In this document: in pieces, positions 56,499 through 64,000 of the stretch
How positions within the stretch are numbered: the first letter of the stretch is position 1
Layout of the letters: each line of letters begins with the position of its first letter
Origin: Antilocapra americana
Lineage: Eukaryota; Chordata; Mammalia; Artiodactyla; Antilocapridae
Direction: 5' to 3'
Assembly: GCA_007570785.1 (NCBI GenBank)
Contig: ML664161.1
Coordinates: 18,477,856-18,541,855, forward strand
Length of the DNA: 64,000 nucleotides
Notes under the pieces: generated by a model
Database searches by the model: none
What the model was told of the DNA's origin: nothing
What the model saw: only the letters and a program-made list of their open reading frames with translations
Program-made: the position numbers and the translations under genes

Positions 56499-57937
56499 TT
56501 AATAACTGGTTGCAGGAAGCACCGTGTCTCTTTAACTGTCACTTTATTTTGTTAATTCTGAGTGTCACCTCATCTTAATTTTTCTGTGACTGTGGAATGC
56601 TATCTTCAGCAATCAGCCAGATGACGGTGAGCAACTAGTCTCTAGGACACTCGGTTCAGAGCAGATCCAACCATTCCTTCCTGTTCCATCTGAAGAAGTT
56701 GAAGGAAGGAGCAGGTAACTACAGGTCCATGGCTCAGTGTCAGGCAGCAATTCAGGTACCTAACTGTTGTTTTAAAGGCAAGACTGATTTTTTGGTTGTC
56801 CTAGATTTTAGCCAAAATGCTTGAATCTCCTCTTTATCAGTCAAAATACATTCTTAGGCATGGCCATGAGAGTTTTGCAGGTTATTCCATTAATTTTGTC
56901 CTGAATTCTTTGTAACATTAACATTGTAACATTTGAAGAAAGGGAGAGGGTTCTCTTGAGGAAGTAAAGTTGCTTTAAAATATCATAGTTATCTTTTAGG
57001 ACTCTGCCCTAAAGAAATAATGACTGAAGATCCATGAATGGAGATATTAATCACAATTATAGTTATCATACTGAAAATTAAAAAGCTAATTGTTTATAAT
57101 AGGTGAATGTTAAGTGGAAGCTTTTATAGCAATTAAAATGCAATCTTTGCAGAACATTTTGTGACAGAGTGTTTAGAAGATCTCTTGAAATTTGTTTTAT
57201 CTTCCAAGGAGTAATAAGGAAAAGAGAGCACATCTTAACTTGTTTATGAACTGCAAGTGTCTTAAGAAAAAAAGTCAAAATAATAACTTTCACTGGCCAG
57301 GAAGTTCTAATCATGAGAATGGTTTGGTTCCCAGTTTTATTAAATATTGTCCTTTCATACAAGAGAGCAGTGGATTCATTAAGAAGCTCTCAACTTGGAA
57401 GAAAAAAATCTTAGACATGAAGGAGCCAATAGAGAGTAAACCTCATTTCTAATATATGGATTAAAGAGGATGGTGGCAGTAACTCTACAGGTTAGTGTTC
57501 ATATAAATTATTGCCCAAATTGGAACACTATTAGTGAGTGACAGAAGGCATTATATTGTTGACACCATGTGCCAGAACAGCAGGTATCGGTTTGAGTGAA
57601 CAGGCAGACTAGCGCATATGGCTTCCTTCTGACCTAAGAGACATTTTCCAAGAGATTTCATGGAAGGTCTCTGGAATCTGGTTTCCAGGGATATAAGGAA
57701 CCAACCTTATCTGTAGCCCATCCTACCTCATGGGGACTGTCTGTATTTCACTCCCTTTGAGGCCAGGGCTGATCGGACGTTAAGGAGAGTTGGGTCATTA
57801 GAGTCACTTTATTATTTGCTCAGTGCACCCAGCTTTCCTTAGCACTTACTGTCCTTGGCTTGAAGGGTTGGGAGAATTAGGTTGAACAGTACTCTTCTGT
57901 TCAGAAACCATCTTAATACCTGAGGATGTACCTACTA
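56499..57937. other. Unique DNA
   Basis: No repeat or gene recognised over 1.4 kb. Confidence 0.5.
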
Positions 57938-58128
57938 AATCAGTATTTCTCAAACCTGTCTGAACATAAAAATCATGTAGCAGGAAGTAGCTGTTAATAA
58001 TACCAACTCAGGGCCCCAACTCAGACTCAGTGAATTGGTTCCTATGTGGAGAATTCTGAAAGATCTGTATTTAAAATAAGTTCTTCAGGATATTTTAGTC
58101 AATAGGTAAGTTTGAGAAATGCTATTTT
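57938..58128 (+). mobile_element. MER5A-type hAT DNA transposon
   Basis: Inverted termini CAGTATTTCTCAAAC and GTTTGAGAAATGCT enclose AAAAATCATGTAGCAGG, GGGCCCCAACTCAGACTCAG and GTATTTAAAATAAGTTCTTC, matching the non-autonomous hAT-Charlie element MER5A. It is a short, long-dead DNA transposon. Confidence 0.88.
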
Positions 58129-58271
58129 TTACATAATGTCAAGTTTTAAGAAGTAGTAGAGAGAGTATAGGATACATATATATATTTCATATGTGCATAT
58201 AGATGGACCAGAAGGAAATGCAACAAAAAGGTTAATATGAATGGAGTGATAATCTCTGAGATAAGGAATTA

Positions 58272-58481
58272 TGATTTACTCATTTGTCTGTACTTTGCAA
58301 CAGCATGCATTGTAGCCCTCCAGGCTCCTCTGTCCATGGGATTCTCTAGTTAAGAATACTGAAATGAGTTGCCATTTCCTCCTCCAGGTGATCTTTCCCA
58401 CCTAAGAATCAAATCTGTGTCTCTTGTGTATCCTACACTGGCAGGCGGATTCTTTACCACTGCCATCACTTGGGAAGCCCC
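58272..58481 (-). mobile_element. Bov-tA SINE, antisense
   Basis: Diverged copy from ACTCATTTGTCTGTACTTTG to GCCATCACTTGGGAAGCCC. Confidence 0.92.
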
Positions 58482-58555
58482 ACCATGAGTTATAATCAGA
58501 CATAATAAAAAGAATCATTTTAAAATTATGAAACTATTTCTCAAACATAATTGAG

Positions 58556-58744
58556 TTCAGTTCAGTTCAGTCGCTCAGTTGTGTCCAACTCTTTGCAACC
58601 CCATGAACCACAGCACGCCAGGCCTCCCTGTCCATCACCAACTCCCAGGGTCCACTCAAATCCATGTCCATTGAGTCGGTGATGCCATCCAATCATCTCA
58701 TCCTCTGTCATCCCCTTCTCCTCCTGCCCTTAATCTTTCCCAGC
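58556..58744 (-). mobile_element. Short BovB 3' fragment, antisense
   Basis: GTTCAGTTCAGTTCAGTCGC to CTTAATCTTTCCCAGC: the last 190 bases of BovB in reverse. A separate insertion from the larger element 46 bases downstream, since both carry their own 3' terminus. Confidence 0.92.
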
Positions 58745-58790
58745 CATAATAAGACTGGTTTATTAATTTTCCTTGATGTAAGAGTGAAAA

Positions 58791-60210
58791 TTAGTTCAGT
58801 TCAGTTGCTCAGTTGTGTTTGACTCTTTGTGACCCCATGGACCACAGCACACCAGGTCTCCCTGTCTGTCACCAACTCCTGGAGTTTTTACTCAAACTCA
58901 TTTCCATTGAGTCAGTGATGCCATCCAACTATCTCATCCTCTGTCGTCCCCTTCTCCTCCTGCTTCAATCTTTCCCAGCATCAGGGTCTTTTCAAATGAG
59001 TGAGTTCTTCACATCAGGTGGCCAAAGTATAAGAGTTTCAGCTTCAGCATCAGCCCTTCCAATGAATATTTAGGACTGATTTCCTTTAGGATGGACTAGT
59101 TGGATTTCCTTGCTGTCCAAGGTACTCTCAAGAGTCTTCTTCAACACCACAGTTCAAAAGCATCGATTCTTCTGTGTTCAGCTTTCTTTATAGTCCAACT
59201 CTCACATCCATATATGACAACAGGAAAAACCATAGCTTTGACTAGATGGACCTTAGTTGGCAAAGTAATGTCTCTGCTTTTCAATATTCTGTCTAGGTTG
59301 GTCATAACTTTTTCTTCCAAGGAGTAAGCATCTTTTAATTTCATGGATGTAGTCACCATCTGCAGTGATTTTGGAGCCCCCAAAATAAAGTCTGTCACTG
59401 TTTCCCCATCTATTTCCCATGAAGTGATGGAACTAGATGCCATGATCTTGGTTTTCAGAATCTTGAGCTTTCAGCCAATTTTTTCACTCTCCCCTTTCAC
59501 TTTCATCAAGAGGCTCTTTAGCTCTTCTTCACTTTCTGACATAAGGGTGATGTCATCTGCATATCTAAGGTTATTGATATTTCTCCTGGCAATCTTGATT
59601 CCAGCTTATGCTTTATCCAGTCCAGCATGTCTCATGATGTACTCTGCATATAAGTTAAATAAGCAGGATGACAATATATGGCTTTGATGTACTCCTTTCC
59701 TGATTTGGAATCAGTCTGTTGTTCCATGTCCATGTTCTAACTGTTGCTTCCTAACCTGCATACAGATTTCTCAAGAGGCAGGTCAGGTGGTCTGGTATTT
59801 CCATCTCTTGAAGAATTTTCCACAGTTTGTTGTGATACTCACAGTCAAAGGCTTTGGCATAGTCAATAAATATTTTTCTGGAACTCTGTTGCTTTTTCAA
59901 TGATCCAGTGGATGTTGGCAATTTGATCTCTTGTTCTTCTGCCTTTTCCAAATCCAGCTTGAACATATGGAAGTTCACAGTTCACATACTGTTGAAGCCT
60001 GGCTTGGAGAATTTTGAGCATTACTTAACTAGCGTGTGAGATGAGTGCAATTGTGAGGTTGTTTGAGCATTCTTTGGCATTGTCTTTCTTTAGGATTGGA
60101 ATTCAAACTGACCTTTTCCAGTCCTGTGGCCACTGCTGAGTTTTCCAAATTTGCTGGCATAGTGAGTACAGCACTTTCACATCATCATCTTTTAGGATTT
60201 GAAATAGTAA
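58791..60210 (-). mobile_element. BovB LINE with target-site duplication, antisense
   Basis: Runs from the 3' terminus (GTTCAGTTCAGTTGCTCAG) to the reverse-transcriptase N-terminal part. Exact flanks AGAGTGAAAA at 58781-58790 and 60211-60220 give firm boundaries for a 1.42-kb 5'-truncated insertion. Sense frames are broken; a small deletion near 59877 falls just before the DYAKAFD block. Confidence 0.95.
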
Positions 60211-60220
60211 AGAGTGAAAA

Positions 60221-61845
60221 CACTTTGTATTATATAAACTATGGTGTTTCTATGAAGTTTTCACAACTTGGAGAACTTCAAGAAGCCACATAGGCTACTG
60301 CCTGCACCATGCCAGGGTACCATTTACACTGTGCTCTGTTGAGTGGCACCTCATAGGGTGTGCCATGGGCACCTCTGCCTCTTTACCTGAAAAGCTGCTT
60401 ACCTGGAATTGATTCCTGACTTAGAGATTATGTGTAGAAAAGCAAGGTGATTTGTTAAGGCTTATGCATATTTAGCTACTTTTATAGGAGGAATTAGCAA
60501 AGATATCACTGATGTTAATGAGTCTTCATAATCATAAAATTCTTTTAGGATAGATTTCAAGTTAAAACACCTTGATTATTTTAATAATGGAATTGGTTAA
60601 AGCAAATACATTGCTGCAAACCAATCCCCAAGTAGCCCAGGGTCTAGAGAAGAAATGAGGTTGATGTCAAAAAAGTACCTAAAGCTCCATTGTTTAAATC
60701 ACCACCATGCTCAATATAAGCCTTTCCTTCTCCTGGACATATTGTGTGATTTTAGTTTCATCCATTCATGCATGGGCAGTTTAAATATCTGAAGTGTGAA
60801 GAGATGAGAGAAACTCATTCATTCATTCAAATAACCAAGAAATACTGAGTATCTACTACTTGCTAAGTCCTATACAGAAAACAAAAGCAAATCTGGCCTG
60901 AATTCTACTACCAAGGATTTGACAACACAGGGAAAAAAAGAAGCTTGTATATAACTAATTAAAATGCATGGAAGAAAATAATAAGTGTCATATTAGGGAG
61001 AATTCAAAAAAGGGAGAAATTTACCCACCACCTAGAAAGAGAGTAGTGACAATGAAGGAAACCTTTCTGAAGGGGAGCCTCTGCAAGAGGGTCCTTGAAG
61101 AATGGATGGAGTTTTCTGACTTTGGTCACTTAGAGACATGAAAGAAGCCGTGTGTCAGGCTCAGGCCATGGATAAAGGCTCAGAGGAGGGGAGGTGTAAA
61201 GGATCGCACACATGGTCCTAGAAATGGAGGTGAAGGGCAGAGGCACTGGGTGAGGAGCTAGGCTAGCAGGTTCAAGGGATCTGAGCATAGTAATGAAAAA
61301 GCCAAGGCACTCTTCTTATGCTCTCAAAAAGGGACCTGTTAATTCTAGAAAGCATGCCTGTGGTCACAGCTCAGCTGCCCATCTAGTATCTCAGAGGGCA
61401 AAGCCCCATTACCTTCTTAGGAAGTGAGAGCTAAACACATTATGCTTCACATGCCATGAGGTAACCAGACAAGGTTGTGTTGCATAGTGTTGGGTTATTT
61501 TATTATTCACGTAAAACGGTAACAGTAAGATTTTTAAAGAGTGTATTTGTTGATATAGGCCATTGACTTGGCCACAGAAATTCCTTTTGCACAGAATCCT
61601 CTTTCGTGGCCTGTTAGCCATAAAAGGATCTTACCTGCCTATCAGAGGAAGGTTTTTTCTTTGTCTTCCTCATAACTTCAAAGAGCAAGATGATCTAAGT
61701 TTGATATGCATTTGTATTGGTGGTGGTGGTGGTGGTGGTGGTGGTGGTGGTTTTGTGGTGAGTGTTACTGCCTCAGTTTATTTATCTTTATAATGGGCCA
61801 AGGAATATGGGAAGACGAATGAAGTATGAGTAAGTAGTGATTGGT
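60221..61845. other. Mostly unique DNA
   Basis: Bases 60825-60900 (AAATACTGAGTATCTACTAC) may be an old L2/MIR end in antisense, and 61030-61260 is vaguely like an ancient repeat. A GGT microsatellite lies at 61719-61751. No gene recognised. Confidence 0.4.
61719..61751. repeat. GGT microsatellite
   Basis: Eleven GGT units; in frame it reads as polyglycine, which is an artefact. Confidence 0.97.
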
Positions 61846-62059
61846 GCATATGTGCTCAGTCATGTCTGATTCTTTGTGACCCCATGGACTATAGCCCACC
61901 AAGCTCCTCTGTCCATGGGATTTCCTAGGCAAGAATACTAGAGTGGGTTGCCATTTCCTCCTCCAGGGGATCTTCCTGACCCAGGGATTGAACCTACATC
62001 TCTTGCATTTCCTGCATTGGCAGGCAGATCATTTACCACTGAGCCACCTGAGAAACCTG
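61846..62059 (-). mobile_element. Bov-tA SINE, antisense
   Basis: From CATATGTGCTCAGTCATGTC to CACTGAGCCACCTGAGAAAC, with a small TTTCCTGCATTGG duplication in the head region. Confidence 0.94.
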
Positions 62060-62394
62060 ATGATTCTAAATGTGAGGGACAGAGGCCTCTGAAGACATCA
62101 ATATTTCAGGTCTGGATAAAAAAATAAATGAAAAGGCTTTCAGTTGTTTGGTTACCTGGCCAAAAGGCAATGGAAATGGCTGAGTATCACTCTGGTCCCA
62201 GAACTGAAAAACAGCAACCTAACCAAACCTCAGTAACTCCATCCCCACTGACCCTCTGCTTAACTACTCCGAGCACCATCGTTTCCTTGGGAAAGTGATC
62301 ATCATATTTCAATTCAAATAATTAATAATAGGATAAGATAAGTAGTTGAAAATAAAAGTGTTCTATAATGCAAACTAGTAATAACAATTCTTGC

Positions 62395-62600
62395 TATGAT
62401 ATGTAAAATATTCAGTATATGTTGGGAATTACTCTGTGCTTTAAATTGCCTCAAATCAACTCTTATGCAGGTATTATCAACTCATGCAGACAAAGAAAAA
62501 GGTTCAGAAAGGTTAAGTGACTTGCCCAAGGTCTGAACAAGGATTTAAACCCAGGCCTGTTTGGCTCCCAAGCTTTTGTCTTTGGTGTTTGAACTGTTTT
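62395..62600 (-). mobile_element. MIR SINE, antisense
   Basis: GAAAGGTTAAGTGACTTGCC, AGGATTTAAACCCAGGCCTG and the upstream ATTATCAACTCATGCAG portion match MIR in reverse. Confidence 0.88.
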
Positions 62601-62649
62601 GGATTTCTTTTCTTGTTTTCATTAATCACTAAAGGGCTTCCTTGGAAAT

Positions 62650-62875
62650 GAGCCTATAATAATAACAATAATATGTATTGACTGCTTACTATGTGATGTA
62701 CCAGGTACTGTTCTACACACTTGAAATGCAATAACCCATTTAATCCTTACAACCCTGTGAGGGAGATTATCTAATTTCCATTTTATAGATGAGAAAATTG
62801 AAGCCCAGAGAGGTTGACTAACTTACCCAAGCTAGTAAGTGGCTGAGCTAAATTTCAAACCCAGTCAGTCATATG
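62650..62875 (-). mobile_element. Second MIR SINE, antisense
   Basis: Near full length: TGACTGCTTACTATGTGATG, CATTTTATAGATGAGAAAAT, CAGAGAGGTTGACTAACTTA and AAGTGGCTGAGC. It lies 50 bases from the previous MIR in the same orientation; both contain the core, so they are two copies and not one split copy. Confidence 0.9.
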
Positions 62876-64000
62876 ATTAAATTATTTAGAGGATAAATAA
62901 ATTATTGGAAATTTACAAGGGACTTTCTAACTTTTTATTGATATAATATCTGGTGTAAAGCCTTCTTAGCTTTACACAGAGATTTACACAGAGATTAAGG
63001 TACATCATGCATTTATGTTCTAAAGCCTTGTCAAAACTGTTTGTATTTTGGGCCTATTTTGTCTATCATGAAATGAGGTTGAAGAATAAGCCACATCTAT
63101 GAGCATTTATATACATCTAATTCAAGCATTAATTTCCTGATGATCAGTATAAATGTATAGTTATAGAAATGGTAAATTGACAAAATGTTTCCATTATATT
63201 TTGGTTTCAACTTAACAAGCTGTACAAATAAGTTATTTTGCTTTTTTAATTTTCCCAAAGAGGTTAGGATTTGGTGGCTTGCTGAAACAAGTTTTTTTAG
63301 CAAGATTCATTTTAAAGTTAGACATTATGAGTATCAAATTAAGCTGTCAGCCTGTGAAGTGATATGGAGAGAGATGTGTTACAACCACCCTCTCCCCCTA
63401 ACCCCAACTCCTCCCGCCCAACCTCTGTGGAGATTGGGAAGTACCAACAGGAATACCAGAGGCCAGGAATCACATTTTAGTAATTCTTTTCTAGCTATGT
63501 CAGATTTCTAGCATGCTATTAGAGACACACGTGTCATCCTCACCATCAACCAACATATCATTGCTATTTCAAACTGTTACTAGGGCTGTTGACACAGAAT
63601 ATTGTGTCTGTCGACAGCTCCAATTAGCTGGCATGTCTGACTGGTGACAGCATGGTCTACTTTTGTTTACGGGGACGGTGGGAGCTGTATCTTGTCTCCC
63701 AACCTCCAGAGTCAGACAGATGGATAGAGCTATATAATCATCAACAGAAGCATGTGATATGCTGTCTTCACAAACCATCGTGTGGAGCAGAACCAACGGC
63801 CTTTTGTCTGCTTTTAGAAATGACTGCAAGATCCCTCCCTACTGTCAAGTTCTGAGGGTGAATACGTATAAAATGCATCACATACATGTACATGTAGCAC
63901 ACAATGGATTGTGATATGAGGAGGAAATAGAGCAAGCTTAAAAAAATGATATTTAATTTGTATCATGTTAGCACTTAAGACGTTTTGCCTCAGCACTAAG
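62876..64000. other. Unique DNA, candidate conserved block
   Basis: No repeat recognised. Bases 63340-63860 have balanced composition, several TGACAG/CTGTCA-type motifs and the palindrome CTGTCGACAG (63608-63617) within a larger imperfect hairpin (63586-63617). No coding frame is convincing. Regulatory function is only a possibility. Confidence 0.4.

Overview
This window is repeat-rich, AT-rich nuclear DNA of a ruminant: cattle, sheep, goat, buffalo or a close relative. The identification rests on BovB (RTE-type) LINEs, tRNA/BovB-derived Bov-tA SINEs, one CHR-type artiodactyl SINE and ruminant L1 3' ends, over older placental repeats (MIR, L2, MER5A, MaLR). I find no protein-coding gene, no rRNA or functional tRNA gene and no CRISPR array. 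The open frames are either decayed retrotransposon reverse transcriptase, its antisense shadow, or short frames without family resemblance. It is best read as an intergenic or deep intronic 'desert' segment with two 100-N assembly gaps.

Layout. 1-8 kb: Bov-tA copies, then a head-to-head pair of BovBs (minus 2.0-3.85 kb, plus 4.29-5.43 kb), and a third BovB (6.7-7.7 kb) holding a short telomere-like tract and a nested SINE. 8-21 kb: mostly unique DNA with SINEs, MIRs, a tiny L1 copy that seems to carry a 3' transduction (9.74-9.89 kb) and an L1 inserted inside a MIR (16.4 kb). 21.6-25.9 kb: two truncated BovBs abutting head to tail, the first split by an L1 3' end containing the first gap. 26-31 kb: two SINEs, then about 4.5 kb almost free of repeats. 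31-36 kb: L1 pieces (one apparently twin-primed), a MaLR retrovirus-like relic, and a minus BovB split by an L1 containing the second gap. 36-44 kb: mainly unique DNA. 44.6-50.1 kb: minus BovB fragments, an L1 with an open ORF2 C-terminus, and a plus BovB interrupted by a solo LTR of class II type. 50-58 kb: SINEs including a triple-headed one, a GC-richer unique block, a long L2 and an L1. 58-60.2 kb: two minus BovB pieces. 60.2-64 kb: unique DNA, two adjacent MIRs, a SINE, and a compositionally balanced block near the right end that could be conserved non-coding sequence.

No gene system acts here. What can be learned is insertion history: nesting order, target-site duplications, twin priming, a transduction, templated repair, and repeat-caused assembly gaps. 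I saw no convincing new biological system. The most unusual observations are the 35-bp perfect inverted repeat around the first BovB, the interstitial telomere-like tract inside a BovB, the L1 3' transduction, the first assembly gap flanked by the same 20-mer, and the triple-headed SINE. Family names come from recognition, not a database search; element ends are good to a few bases where a target-site duplication is given and to about 10-30 bases elsewhere.
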